From positions 1,302,001-1,366,000 of the forward strand of contig NZ_JAAOIY010000001.1 in assembly GCF_013184495.1 (NCBI RefSeq): 64,000 bases of DNA, given 5' to 3'. Shown in pieces: positions 34,388 through 43,969 of the stretch. Below the pieces are notes generated by a model. That model was not told the origin of the DNA. It did no database searches and was given only the letters and a program-made list of their open reading frames with translations. Every line of letters starts with the position of its first letter. Positions within the stretch are counted from its first letter, which is position 1. The position numbers and the translations under genes were made by a program. This DNA comes from Sporosarcina jiandibaonis (GTDB taxonomy: Bacteria; Bacillota; Bacilli; Bacillales_A; Planococcaceae).

Positions 34388-34942
34388 CTAGTCATCTTTG
34401 TCTACATCATAATTTAAGTCCTGATTATTTTTATTGAAATGATATTTCGCTCTCGTTTCGGCGACTCGTGAAGGAAATTCGTTTGTTCTTCCTTCAATTT
34501 TCCCCTTAAGCTTATAAGCCCGTTCAACTTTTCTATCGAATGAATAATAACTTACATCCACACCAAACGTACTTTCATTCTTAAACGTGACAAGCGTTTT
34601 TCCTTCGGGAATACTCTTATAATGCTTGATTTGATGAAGAGCAAACCAGACGCAATCTCCTCTTAATGACGATTTACTAGGAAACCAATACATACCTCGT
34701 CTTTCATTGACAACAATTGGCGTCATACTTACACCGCCCAATATCGTACTAGCTCCATCACTAGCACCTTTAAGACTAGATCCATAGTATTTAAGATTAG
34801 TATCCATTAAATCCATCGGAGGCACATCAACTTGAAAAACACTTCGATCTTCCAATATACGTGTCTGCAAATTACCGTGTTCATCGTAATTAGGATAAAA
34901 CAAAATCGTTTCAAAGTTCATGATAAATTCTTTTACTACCAT
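34388..34942 (-). CDS. comK: ComK competence transcription factor homologue
   Basis: The 184-residue protein aligns by eye with ComK over its core: a VFQVDVPPMDLMD segment, the YYGSSLKGASDGAS loop, then MYWFPSKSSLRGDCVWFALH, which parallels the FGSSYAGR and FLFPTLSSTRPQCGW regions of B. subtilis ComK. ComK activates DNA-uptake genes. The ATG at 34942 lies nine bases after GGGGGG. A plus-strand terminator lies in its upstream region. Confidence 0.86.
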   Translation of the reverse strand: MVVKEFIMNFETILFYPNYDEHGNLQTRILEDRSVFQVDVPPMDLMDTNLKYYGSSLKGASDGASTILGGVSMTPIVVNERRGMYWFPSKSSLRGDCVWFALHQIKHYKSIPEGKTLVTFKNESTFGVDVSYYSFDRKVERAYKLKGKIEGRTNEFPSRVAETRAKYHFNKNNQDLNYDVDKDD

Positions 34943-34982
34943 CAATCAAATCCCCCCTTTTGTAGTAGTTTCTCATAAAAAG

Positions 34983-35015
34983 GAGTATACTCAACAATAG
35001 GTTGGTATACACCAA
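34983..35015. promoter_or_regulatory. Two GTATAC-centred palindromes upstream of comK
   Basis: GAGTATACTC (34983-34992, perfect) and TTGGTATACACCAA (35002-35015, imperfect centre) lie 41-73 bp before comK and may be operators. The binding protein is unknown. Confidence 0.4.
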
Positions 35016-35022
35016 TCTTCTT

Positions 35023-35065
35023 CCTCGGGTGGGTCTGGCCAGACTATTTCACCCGGGGATTTTTT
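35023..35065 (+). terminator. Plus-strand terminator in the comK upstream region
   Basis: CCTCGGGTG pairs with CACCCGGGG (one G-U). The loop contains the self-complementary GTCTGGCCAGAC, and six T follow. No plus-strand gene precedes it except thpR beyond comK, so it would end either a comK antisense transcript or a small RNA. Confidence 0.75.
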
Positions 35066-35448
35066 ATTGTCCAATTTATCTTCACATTTTACTCACCTCC
35101 TTGGCGCAAAGCATAGAAGTTCGTTGCATTAATCGTGTTCTTATTCAGTCAGAAGTACTGAATTATTTCCACACAAAAAAAACGACAGATATGCATATAA
35201 TACCAATTAAATGGATAATAGTTGAAATCATGCACGAATAAATTAGGTTAAATGTCATCTATCTTATCACCTATTTTAAATTATATATAATTATTAAAAT
35301 ATGTCAAATTTTGCAATAAATAACTTTAATGGCTTATAAAACCAGCTCATTAACATCAAATATCGACATAAATTGACGAGTATGTCCCCTCAACACAATA
35401 AACAAACTAAAAAAACAGAAGCGCTAATTGTGCTGCGCTTCTGTTTTT
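35066..35448. other. AT-rich gene-free gap
   Basis: Nothing beyond an AT-rich stretch and a strong bidirectional terminator at its right end (35415-35444) is visible. The short frames here lack ribosome-binding sites. Confidence 0.55.
35415..35444. terminator. Terminator of tgl
   Basis: Perfect arms ACAGAAGCGC and GCGCTTCTGT with T-runs on both strands. Confidence 0.88.
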
Positions 35449-36273
35449 TTATATGAATAAATATTGACCTAATGAAATTGAACTGCCGTTATGATGGACG
35501 ACGATTGGTTGATATTTAGGGATTGAATGAACTTGTTGTGTCATCGAAATTTCCGCCAAATGTTTAAATGATGGTCTCGCAACTATATTGGTCAAATAGG
35601 CTGATTGACTGCTCTCTGGTTTTCTACTTTTATTCAAATTGATAATTATTTGTTCAGCAGTTCGGATTCCCATGCCATGGCCGAAATACGTATCATCTCC
35701 TAAAACAACAGCATTTTCTCCTCTCCATTGAGGCTTTTTCGGATCAAAGTCAGGATTATTAAAATAGACGACATCTCCTGGTACAAAATCCATAGTATTA
35801 TAAGGCGTCAATCCAAGGTCGGAATCAGCATGCCAGCTATATAAATAAATATGTTGAAACAATTGATTGAATAAAACATCGCCAATCAGGTTAAGGACGG
35901 CATGATAATAAATAAAAACCATTGCTGTGGCACATTCAAATGCATACAAAGAGCTGTTCGAGTAAACATCACGAATCGCGTCAGCTGGTTTAACGCCGCG
36001 CAACAACTGAAACCCGCCAACATTCGTCAAAAACCAATATTCAGGATTGCATCGTGAATTTTCAAATACTGCAAAACGTATGTTACTCTGATTCATAGCT
36101 CTTGCACTTTCTATGATACTTTTCCGCAACTTTAGTTCAAACGATAATTCAGCTACGGATCGATAGGAATAGACAGTTGGATTTTCACTTAACCGCCCAA
36201 GAATTGTACGTTCCATGCGATCCGTCGGTTGAAGGTCACTCTGCCGAAAGGATTCCCCTGATATTTTGATCAT
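35449..36273 (-). CDS. tgl: Spore-coat protein-glutamine gamma-glutamyltransferase
   Basis: The 274-residue protein aligns with B. subtilis Tgl: SVAELSFELKLRKSIIESAR, KPADAIRD, YAFECATAMVFIYY with catalytic Cys114, QWRGENAVVLGDDTYFGHG and SAYLTNI. Tgl cross-links coat proteins during sporulation. The C-terminus is about 30 residues longer than the B. subtilis enzyme. This is direct evidence that the organism is a spore-former. Confidence 0.94.
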   Translation of the reverse strand: MIKISGESFRQSDLQPTDRMERTILGRLSENPTVYSYRSVAELSFELKLRKSIIESARAMNQSNIRFAVFENSRCNPEYWFLTNVGGFQLLRGVKPADAIRDVYSNSSLYAFECATAMVFIYYHAVLNLIGDVLFNQLFQHIYLYSWHADSDLGLTPYNTMDFVPGDVVYFNNPDFDPKKPQWRGENAVVLGDDTYFGHGMGIRTAEQIIINLNKSRKPESSQSAYLTNIVARPSFKHLAEISMTQQVHSIPKYQPIVVHHNGSSISLGQYLFI

Positions 36274-36479
36274 ACTGCACCTCTTTTCAGGTTTTCATAT
36301 TAATCCATCTTATTCAAGTGTGGTTGGGATATGTGTTTTCATATCACGAAATGTATCGGAGTGGGTAAAATGCTTTTATATAAATCCAGAAGATAGCAAA
36401 AGGTCGTTTTATTAGGTATACATTCTTTGGGAATAAAACCTCCATTACTGCGCACATTAACCCGTAGGAGGTGAACTGC

Positions 36480-36662
36480 ATGAATAATAAAAACAACAAA
36501 AAGACAATGAATGAAAGAACTCATAATAGTTTTGAAATCTACAAAAATAATCTTAACAGCAATAGCAATAACCAAAATACCGAATCCAACCAAGAGTTCT
36601 CCGCTGACTTTGATTCTGATGTGAGGAATAAAAACAGGAATCAACGTTCTGGCAATAAATAA
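36480..36662 (+). CDS. Small Asn/Gln-rich protein resembling gamma-type SASP
   Basis: The 60-residue hydrophilic protein is rich in Asn, Lys and Gln without Cys or Trp. The segment NQEFSADFDSDVRNKNRNQ recalls the EFASET...VRKQNQ repeats of gamma-type small acid-soluble spore proteins, which store amino acids for germination. A perfect TAGGAGGTG site precedes the ATG at 36480. The divergent neighbour is the spore gene tgl. The identification is tentative. Confidence 0.55.
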   Translation: MNNKNNKKTMNERTHNSFEIYKNNLNSNSNNQNTESNQEFSADFDSDVRNKNRNQRSGNK

Positions 36663-36836
36663 TAGGCGTGAATTTGAAAGGTGAGAGCAATATTATGGGT
36701 TCTCACCTTCCAAATAAGTCCAGGTACACTAAAAAAGCCCTCCAAGCAAGAGTGCTTGAAACGCTTCTTCATCATTACTTTATGCGATTGTAATGTGTTT
36801 TTTGAATAGCCCTTTGCATAGGCTCGCTCAAGTATT

Positions 36837-37760
36837 TTACCTTTTTACAACAACATCTCTAGTCGTTAGTACACTTAACGCTTCCCGCACTTTCCTTGCA
36901 AAAGAAAGTGGTTTATCGATCGATTCCCAATGCATGAACATAAGTCGTGGATTTTCAAATAACCAGTGATTATGGACCCCTGTTACTATAATCCCGTATC
37001 TGCGAAGTTCGCTAATAAAAGGATTAATTTCCTCCTCAAGAATAACCGTTTCCCCACTACAAAGTGCACGGCCATCATTTGTCATTGATTCAAAGGCGAA
37101 CATCTGCGGGATAAGCAGGAAGGAACGCCCCCGTATACCAAGAACTTCCGGCTTGATATTGAGTCTCGATCTCATCGCGATACATTGTCCATTTTCAAAT
37201 GTATGCATAGTTCCGCCGAGAATCCGACTAAATTTATCGCAAATGTTTGCTGCATTCGAATGACGAACACTCAACCCGTGCTCAAAGTTTCTTGAATCTA
37301 GATGACGATTGAATTCGTTATGGCGCGAACCTGTCTTACCAAAGACATCTTCTGTGATTAGAACTTCCATTGCATCTCGAACTTTCCTTGCAAAATCAAG
37401 TGGTTGATCGATAGATTCAAAATGCATATACATAAGACGTGGTTCATCAAAAAGCCAATGATTGTGTACCGCAGTGACAATAATATCATGTTCACGCAGC
37501 TTGCTCATAAATGGATTAATTTCCTTTTGAAGAATAACAGTCTCGCCAAGGCATAGACCTCTCCCGTCACGATCTAAATTTTCAAATGAAAATGCTTGGG
37601 GAACGAACATAAAGGATTCAGCCCTCCTGCCCAATACTATCGGATGCAGATTTGTCCGTGACCTGGTAGCCAAACAAACGCCATTGACAACGCCCGGAGT
37701 TGAATCCAGGATTCTTGCAAACTCATTACATAGGCTAGATGGTTTCTCTATTTCTTTCAT
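36837..37760 (-). CDS. Tandemly duplicated DUF1259 protein
   Basis: The 307-residue protein consists of two similar halves (about residues 1-150 and 165-307). Each contains a GETVIL block, then an AVHNHWLF or GVHNHWLF motif and a PRLM(Y/F)MH.ESID segment with the FARKVR ending. DUF1259 proteins have no established activity. The paired His residues suggest metal or ligand binding. No signal peptide is seen. Confidence 0.8.
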   Translation of the reverse strand: MKEIEKPSSLCNEFARILDSTPGVVNGVCLATRSRTNLHPIVLGRRAESFMFVPQAFSFENLDRDGRGLCLGETVILQKEINPFMSKLREHDIIVTAVHNHWLFDEPRLMYMHFESIDQPLDFARKVRDAMEVLITEDVFGKTGSRHNEFNRHLDSRNFEHGLSVRHSNAANICDKFSRILGGTMHTFENGQCIAMRSRLNIKPEVLGIRGRSFLLIPQMFAFESMTNDGRALCSGETVILEEEINPFISELRRYGIIVTGVHNHWLFENPRLMFMHWESIDKPLSFARKVREALSVLTTRDVVVKR

Positions 37761-38009
37761 TCATAAACTCCTTTTAATATTTTAATTGTACAATCTATTT
37801 ATCATATGCCTCATTAAATAATTGGTAGAGGCAGTAGACCAACCTTTCAATTTTTCCACCCCTTCATCTTTCCCTTTATACAATTCTAGTGTATTATCAG
37901 AATAATATTTACTTTTATTTACTGTTCTAAAAAGCATTGTCAATGACTATGGTAATCTTGCACTAATCTATCGGACTGTGAGTACGACTATGTTAATTGG
38001 GGGGATTTA

Positions 38010-38924
38010 ATGTTTAAAAATGAATCGGGTCAAGTTCGTGCTGGATGGCTTGTTTTATTAGCTTTTGTTGCTTTAATAATTGTCCAACAGTTATTTTCAC
38101 TTCCCGGTGCTTTACTTTTAATTTTCACGGAAGCACCTTCTCTTATTAGCGGAGAAACGGGGTCTGCCGATTTAGTAACTGCTCTTGATGCGCATCCATG
38201 GATTTTCTTGTTGATGCAAGGCGGCGGATCGGCTGGCGGAATTCTAATCACGTACTTGTTATGGCGTTATATTAATAAGGGAACCATGAAACAGATGGGT
38301 TTTAGAGGTTCTTTGAAAGACTTATGGTTCGGACTTTTTCTCGGGGCTATTTCAATTACCGTGATTTTTATTGTGTTGATGGCGACTGGGAGTGTGACGC
38401 TCGTTAATCCATTATCGAGTCCCCAATTTTCAGTGTATACGATTAGTTTTCTTCTTTTGTTTATTTTTGTTGGTTTCTCGGAGGAAATGTTCTTCAGGGG
38501 CTATGTCATGTCAACGTTGGCTAGCAGGGGGAATAAAAAGTGGGTAATCTATGTAGCCTCCGCTTTGATTTTCAGCATCGTGCATGGTTTAAATCCCAAT
38601 GTTAGTATTTTTGGATTGACCAATATTGCATTAGTCGGGATTTTATTTGCGTATATGTTTTATGCGACAAATAGTCTTTGGCTGCCCATTGGTTATCATA
38701 TTATGTGGAATTATTTTCAAGGAAATGTTTTGGGGTTTGCGGTGAGCGGAACAGCACCTAATGGCATTTATAGCGTTGAAATTGCTGCAGGGCGTGATTG
38801 GTTGACGGGTGGGGCTTTTGGTTTGGAAGGCGGAGTAATGGCAACGGTGCTTATTTTGGTGGGGTTTGTTGCTACGAGGGTTTATTGTAAATGGCGGAAT
38901 TATGAAGAGGTGCAGAGTCTTTAG
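38010..38924 (+). CDS. CPBP-family intramembrane glutamic protease
   Basis: The 304-residue membrane protein has about eight helices and the three CAAX/CPBP motifs: SEEMFFRGY with Glu158-Glu159 and Arg163, IFSIVHGLNP, and PIGYHIMWN. Relatives process prenylated peptides, bacteriocins or anti-sigma factors. The substrate is unknown. The promoter-proximal gap on its left (37761-38009) shows nothing else. Confidence 0.88.
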   Translation: MFKNESGQVRAGWLVLLAFVALIIVQQLFSLPGALLLIFTEAPSLISGETGSADLVTALDAHPWIFLLMQGGGSAGGILITYLLWRYINKGTMKQMGFRGSLKDLWFGLFLGAISITVIFIVLMATGSVTLVNPLSSPQFSVYTISFLLLFIFVGFSEEMFFRGYVMSTLASRGNKKWVIYVASALIFSIVHGLNPNVSIFGLTNIALVGILFAYMFYATNSLWLPIGYHIMWNYFQGNVLGFAVSGTAPNGIYSVEIAAGRDWLTGGAFGLEGGVMATVLILVGFVATRVYCKWRNYEEVQSL

Positions 38925-38967
38925 AGTGCTTGTAAGTGGTTGAATTATAACAACTTAACTATTGAAT

Positions 38968-39009
38968 ATAGAAGTCAGCCAAATTTTGATATGGCTGACT
39001 TCTATTTTT
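38968..39009. terminator. Terminator between convergent genes
   Basis: Perfect 14-base arms (38968-38981 and 38992-39005) followed by six T on the plus strand. Confidence 0.92.
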
Positions 39010-39028
39010 TCAGCAGATTCAGTACTAC

Positions 39029-40216
39029 TTATTCTTGCCCCACATACTCACAAACAACATATCCAACTGATTTTGCCGAAACAAGTAAAGCATCTTCGTC
39101 AATATCAAACTTCGGATGATGGTTGAAATAAGCTTTTTCAACGCCTTTTGGTTTACAACCAATATAAAAGAATACGCCTGGGATTTTCTGCAAATAGTAC
39201 GCGAAATCTTCTGATCCTGAGAACATTGGAAATTCGATGACATTTGTAATTGTTTCGTCGTTGGCATTTTTGAGTGTCGATACGACTCTTGTTGTGATGT
39301 CAGGATCATTGTATAGCGGCGGATAATCGGATAAATACGTCAACTCGCATTGCACTCCGAATTCTTCTCCGATACCGCCTACGATACGGCGAAGTTCTTT
39401 TTCGATGAGCTGTTCAGTTTCCCCATTCATATAGCGAATATCGCCTTCGATTTCGATGCTGTCTTTTATGATGTTGAAGGTTCCTTTTCCGTCGAATGAA
39501 CCGATTGTGACAACGCCCACTTCGAATGGATTTAATCGGCGGCTGATGATGGTTTGGACGGCGGTCACAAAATGTGCACCTGCGACGATTGGATCATTCG
39601 CATTTTGTGGAGACGAACCGTGGCCCCCTGTTCCTTGGATGACTAATTTGAAATACGATCTTCCAGCCATTGAATAGCCGCTTCTGTAACCGACAGTTCC
39701 AACAGGGTCCGTCGGGAATAGGTGCGTTCCAAAAACAGCATCTAAATCATCGAGAACGCCCGACTCGACGATACTTTTTGCTCCGCCTGGCGGTACCTCT
39801 TCGGCATGTTGATGAATAATTTTAATTGTGCCCGCTATAGATGATTTCAATTGAATGAGACAATCCGCAAGAATTAGCATATATGCGGTATGTCCATCAT
39901 GGCCACATGCATGCATAACGCCTTCATTTTTTGATTTGAACGGGACATCTGCTTCTTCGTGAATTGGCAGCGCATCGAAATCCGCGCGCAGTCCAATTAC
40001 TTTCCCGGGTTTGTCCCCTTTAATCGTCACGATAATACCATAACCATTCCCTACATTCGTTTGTACATCCACATCTTTTCCTTTATAAAAATCCGCAATA
40101 TATTGTGCCGTTTTCTCTTCTTCAAACGACAGTTCTGGATTTTCATGTAGATGGCGACGAATTTGAATCATCTCATCTTTACGATCTTCAAGCATGGTCA
40201 TTAACTTTTCTTTCAT
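39029..40216 (-). CDS. M20-family amidohydrolase (HipO/AmaA type)
   Basis: The 395-residue metallohydrolase has IRRHLHENPELSFEE, the metal motif MHACGHDGHTA, HQHAEE and the dimerisation-domain segment GRSYFKLVIQGTGGHGSSPQ. It hydrolyses N-acyl amino acids or related amides. The length is standard for the family. It is a single-gene unit with no context clue to the substrate. Confidence 0.92.
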   Translation of the reverse strand: MKEKLMTMLEDRKDEMIQIRRHLHENPELSFEEEKTAQYIADFYKGKDVDVQTNVGNGYGIIVTIKGDKPGKVIGLRADFDALPIHEEADVPFKSKNEGVMHACGHDGHTAYMLILADCLIQLKSSIAGTIKIIHQHAEEVPPGGAKSIVESGVLDDLDAVFGTHLFPTDPVGTVGYRSGYSMAGRSYFKLVIQGTGGHGSSPQNANDPIVAGAHFVTAVQTIISRRLNPFEVGVVTIGSFDGKGTFNIIKDSIEIEGDIRYMNGETEQLIEKELRRIVGGIGEEFGVQCELTYLSDYPPLYNDPDITTRVVSTLKNANDETITNVIEFPMFSGSEDFAYYLQKIPGVFFYIGCKPKGVEKAYFNHHPKFDIDEDALLVSAKSVGYVVCEYVGQE

Positions 40217-40354
40217 GGGTAATTCCTCCTCTACGTTCAGTATGTCCTAAATCCGATATTACTATTATGGATTTACGAATATGTACCTCACACTTCTTTC
40301 GTATTAATATTCATTAAGTGCCTGGCATCCGAAGTCCATGAAATATTGGCTTTT

Positions 40355-41005
40355 TTAACCTCCATGCTCTTCGATTATCCGCATTGCAATACCGGTTAAC
40401 TCGTCGTGTTCAGTGAATCGTTCACCCAGCATATCGGTTAGAATATGTTCTAGGAAGTATTCTACGCAATTCATATCTTGAAACAGCAGTATTGTCCTTA
40501 ATGCTTCTTCGTATATCTCTAAAAACAACGGCTCCGGATTAGCCTTTTGAATCTCACCGAATGCTTCATAAAGCAAATCGATTTTATCAGCCACTGATAA
40601 AATGCGACCCTCTAATGTCTCATCTTTACCCTCTTTAAATCGCTCTAAATATATGTCTTGAAACTCAGATGGAATTTCCTTTTCTACAAACTTTCTTGTC
40701 ATCTCCTCCTCTACTTCACTGAATAATTGCTTCAATTCTTTCGAAGCATATTTTACAGGCGTTTTTATATCCCCTGTAAAAAGTTCCGCGTAATCATGGT
40801 TCAATGCTTTTTCATATAGGATTCTCCAATCAACTTTCTGTCCAGCTTCCTCTTCGACGGTTCCAAGGAACTGAGCAATTTTTGCCACCTTAAATGAATG
40901 ACTAGCGACAGAATGCTCCTGATACTTGAATTTTCCTGGACAACGAATAATTTGTTCTAAATCGGATAAGCTTTTAAAATATTGATGTACCCCCACAATA
41001 TTCAT
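40355..41005 (-). CDS. HD-domain hydrolase (YfbR/HDDC2-like)
   Basis: The 216-residue protein has the HD metal-site pattern: His in SVASHSFKVAKIA, the His-Asp pair in KALNHDYAELFTGDI, and a distal Asp in SVADKIDLLYEAF. This matches YfbR-like deoxynucleoside 5'-monophosphatases. The start is ATG 41005 or GTG 41008, with AAAGG immediately before. Confidence 0.82.
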   Translation of the reverse strand: MNIVGVHQYFKSLSDLEQIIRCPGKFKYQEHSVASHSFKVAKIAQFLGTVEEEAGQKVDWRILYEKALNHDYAELFTGDIKTPVKYASKELKQLFSEVEEEMTRKFVEKEIPSEFQDIYLERFKEGKDETLEGRILSVADKIDLLYEAFGEIQKANPEPLFLEIYEEALRTILLFQDMNCVEYFLEHILTDMLGERFTEHDELTGIAMRIIEEHGG

Positions 41006-41191
41006 CACCTTTCTATATTTTTTATGGTTATGGTATAGAAATCCTTTTTTATAGAGCTGCGTTTATTTACAGCTTTTCCTTATATTGCTTTCCCTAATCT
41101 GAACTAAATTATGCAGGAACGGATTTCTGTTGAAAACTGGATTTTGAATATGAAAAATCGTTACGACGAAGTTTGTTTCTACTGCGAAGTA

Positions 41192-41917
41192 TCAATTGCT
41201 AAATATATAATCTTTTAATGTGTTTTCCCACACTACATAAGCGGGTCCATTTAAATGAATACCGTCTACAGTCCATTGTTCGTCCAGTTCATTATTTTCA
41301 TCTGCGAACAGCGAATAGAGGTCGATATATTCATAGCCTGCGTCAGTTGCAAGTTTTTTAATGTTTTCGTTTAACCACAAAATGTCATCTTTATTGACAC
41401 TTGAGTAAGTTAGGTCGGAATTGGTAGGCAACAAGCTTTGAATATACACTTCTGTGTTCGGAGAATGATTTCTGATTTTTTCTATAATAGATGTGTAATT
41501 CTTTAAAATGACATCACTAGACACGCCGTTATTGAGATCGTTGATTCCAATCATAATAAATATTTTTGAAGGTTTTAAATTTGTGGCTTCTTTCAAACGA
41601 TACAGTACACCAGATGTTGTATCGTCCCCTATTCCCTGATTACCGATATTCGATTCCGGAAAAGACTCTGCCCATTCGTTATTATCTGTTAAACTATCTC
41701 CTAAAAAAATGACGTCCTTCCCTTCACTTTCTCTAAATATAGATAAACGTGTATTGTAATAATCATCAAATCCATTTTCGTTATTAGTATCTGATAGCTT
41801 TGCGGATACAAAATTCACCACAAAAGGAATTCCTCCCTTCAGATGAATTGCATACCCAATCATCGCAAAAAGCATTAGGTTTAGAACGACGGAAGAAATA
41901 GCGAGCTTTTTATTCAT
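41192..41917 (-). CDS. Membrane-anchored SGNH/GDSL lipase-esterase
   Basis: The 241-residue protein has an N-terminal membrane segment (residues 5-22). All SGNH blocks are present: FLGDSLTDNNEW (Ser), GNQGIGDDT (Gly), IGINDLNNG (Asn) and DGIHLN (Asp, His). It is probably an extracellular acylhydrolase. The start at 41917 follows GAGAGGAG at a somewhat long spacing. Confidence 0.86.
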   Translation of the reverse strand: MNKKLAISSVVLNLMLFAMIGYAIHLKGGIPFVVNFVSAKLSDTNNENGFDDYYNTRLSIFRESEGKDVIFLGDSLTDNNEWAESFPESNIGNQGIGDDTTSGVLYRLKEATNLKPSKIFIMIGINDLNNGVSSDVILKNYTSIIEKIRNHSPNTEVYIQSLLPTNSDLTYSSVNKDDILWLNENIKKLATDAGYEYIDLYSLFADENNELDEQWTVDGIHLNGPAYVVWENTLKDYIFSN

Positions 41918-41995
41918 TCTTTTTAAATCTCCTCTCAATAGTAAACTCTTCTATACATAGGTACCCAAAAAAATTTAAATAACACTCTCCAAAAA

Positions 41996-42025
41996 AGCGA
42001 GCCCCCTTGCTTAAGCGGACTCGCT
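41996..42025 (-). terminator. Second of two tandem terminators
   Basis: AGCGAG...CTCGCT stem. On the minus strand it is followed by six T. It shares its stem base with the stronger hairpin 50 bp upstream. Confidence 0.7.
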
Positions 42026-42073
42026 CTTTATATTCAGAAAGGCACCTAAAATACTTCAAAAATGCATTATAAA

Positions 42074-42106
42074 AGCGAGCCCCGCATTACATAGGCGGGG
42101 CTCGCT
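42074..42106 (-). terminator. Terminator of the M4 protease gene
   Basis: AGCGAGCCCCGC pairs with GCGGGGCTCGCT (12 bp perfect), followed by TTTTA on the minus strand. Confidence 0.88.
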
Positions 42107-42120
42107 CTCAATACTATTGT

Positions 42121-43779
42121 TTATTCGTAAATGCCTACTTGATCAAATCCGCTTGCGATTGCTTCTGCTTCGGTGCTTCCTTCCCCATACAAATCTTCAG
42201 CCGATTGAATAATCGCTATACGTGCATCGCTGAAGTTTGATGTTGGCGTTAAATAGGTTACTAGAGCACGATAATAGATCTGGCCAAGTGCATGTCTCCC
42301 GATTTCTTGCGCTGTCAGATATGCAGCATGGTTGATGATGGAAGAGTTGATATGAACGCCGCCGTTGTCCAAATGTCTCGGTAAATCATAAAACTCATCC
42401 ATATGAGATGGGTACATCCCTTCTCCATTACCATATGGAATATAATCAGCTCTCACCGGAAATTGGCTAGGATTACTTAGACTGCGTAATGCATGTCGTC
42501 CGTCGGCTATTGCCCCCGGCCCCATTATTTTCTCTCCTAATTCCCAATTCGCATCATCAACGAGCGCGCCGAATATATCAGCATAAGCTTCATTCAGTGC
42601 GCCAGATTCAAAACGATATTGCAGGTTTGCGGTATTGGTGATGACGCCATGAGTCATTTCGTGCGCAGCGACATCAAGGCCTGCTGATAATGGAACCATA
42701 AAGTCGCCATCGCCGTTTCCATATACCATTTCGCGGCCGGTCCAAAATGCGTTATTGTAATTGGTCCCATAGTTCACATGCGAAACAATCGGCATTCCGT
42801 TATCATCCAGTGAATTACGGCCATGCTCATTCAGGTAATACTCGTAGACAATCTCGGAATTATAATGCGCATCGACTGCAGGACGATGGTATTCTTCTTT
42901 CCATGATGCGCTATTATTTTGAGCAATCTTACCTGTGTTCCAATCAAAAGTAAAGATACCTTCTAATCCCTCATGCGACTTGTCGGAAAGGAGAAATTGG
43001 GCACTTTGATTTGGCAGTTTTATTTTAGTCGAATGTAAATCTCGATGCTCGCCCCAATATCCCGTGCCTACACTATCATGAAATTCTCCCTCGGTTGCAT
43101 GGGCGATGGTATCATATTGATCAATAACTTTTCCATTATTGGCATCGACAAAAACAAACCAGTTTCCTGGATGATCGCCCAGGAAAGTAACATTCACTTT
43201 ATATGCTAGATTATTTTCCCCATCAAACGGATAGATGACGAGCTCTGAATCAGGCGCGTACTCCATTTCGGTTGGTGCATTAACGGATGATTTGGCAGCC
43301 TCGATTGCCATGTTGCCATTGATAGCCGGTATGGTATCAACAGTTTCGGCATCCAATCCTGGATAATGGTTTCCATTTACGGACACGAGCTCATTCTTTT
43401 CGTTATAATGCACGATGATTTCGGCGCCTTCAACACGCACGCCGTCTTTTGTCTGATTAAAACGAACATGAGTCATTCCTAAATCATCTTTTTGCACATC
43501 CTTGACTTCCAGGTTTTCTTCAGCATTCATGATACCGTACTTCTGTTCGTTTTTTTGTAAATGAGCTAATGCATTTGCTGCATTACTACTTGGATGTTTA
43601 GCGGCAAATTTCTCTTTCACGAAAATAGGCACATTCGCATTATCATTCCAACTTTTCTCAAATGTAACAGAATCGGCTATGGGTGCATTTGAAACCGCCA
43701 TTGCTTCGCTTGGTGAAAAGGAACCCAGTAGTAGCATGGATGATAAAATAGCCGGTACAACGTATTTTGTCTTCTTCAA
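42121..43779 (-). CDS. Secreted M4 metalloprotease (bacillolysin/thermolysin type)
   Basis: The 552-residue preproenzyme has a signal peptide (to about residue 28), a FTP/PepSY propeptide (about 60-225) and the catalytic domain. The zinc motif HEMTH is at 373-377 and the third ligand Glu397 lies in GALNEAYADIFG. The C-terminal His region is GGVHINSSI. It digests extracellular protein, matching the peptidases encoded upstream on the same strand. Confidence 0.96.
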   Translation of the reverse strand: MKKTKYVVPAILSSMLLLGSFSPSEAMAVSNAPIADSVTFEKSWNDNANVPIFVKEKFAAKHPSSNAANALAHLQKNEQKYGIMNAEENLEVKDVQKDDLGMTHVRFNQTKDGVRVEGAEIIVHYNEKNELVSVNGNHYPGLDAETVDTIPAINGNMAIEAAKSSVNAPTEMEYAPDSELVIYPFDGENNLAYKVNVTFLGDHPGNWFVFVDANNGKVIDQYDTIAHATEGEFHDSVGTGYWGEHRDLHSTKIKLPNQSAQFLLSDKSHEGLEGIFTFDWNTGKIAQNNSASWKEEYHRPAVDAHYNSEIVYEYYLNEHGRNSLDDNGMPIVSHVNYGTNYNNAFWTGREMVYGNGDGDFMVPLSAGLDVAAHEMTHGVITNTANLQYRFESGALNEAYADIFGALVDDANWELGEKIMGPGAIADGRHALRSLSNPSQFPVRADYIPYGNGEGMYPSHMDEFYDLPRHLDNGGVHINSSIINHAAYLTAQEIGRHALGQIYYRALVTYLTPTSNFSDARIAIIQSAEDLYGEGSTEAEAIASGFDQVGIYE

Positions 43780-43809
43780 AATTATCCCTCCATCATATTT
43801 ATTATTTAA

Positions 43810-43932
43810 TTATCTTTTCAATCCCGGCACGTTTTTCCGTATGACATCAAAAGTACTGCGCCGATTACTTCTAGAGCGGATTGCATTCTTTCCGAAGATA
43901 TATTGTCTTCGATTGTATAATGCGGCAATGTG
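43810..43932 (-). pseudogene. Remnant of an M28 aminopeptidase C-terminus
   Basis: The minus strand encodes YTIEDNISSERMQSALEV, then after a one-base frameshift FDVIRKNVPGL and a stop. This is closely similar to the last ~40 residues of the M28 gene ending at 45621 (TIEDNISSERMQSALEVIGA, DVPGLE). It lies between the M4 and PBP4-type genes. It is a relic of a third copy or of recombination. Confidence 0.85.
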
Positions 43933-43969
43933 GTCCCATACGAAAGTCCACCTTAGTGGTTTCGCCCCT

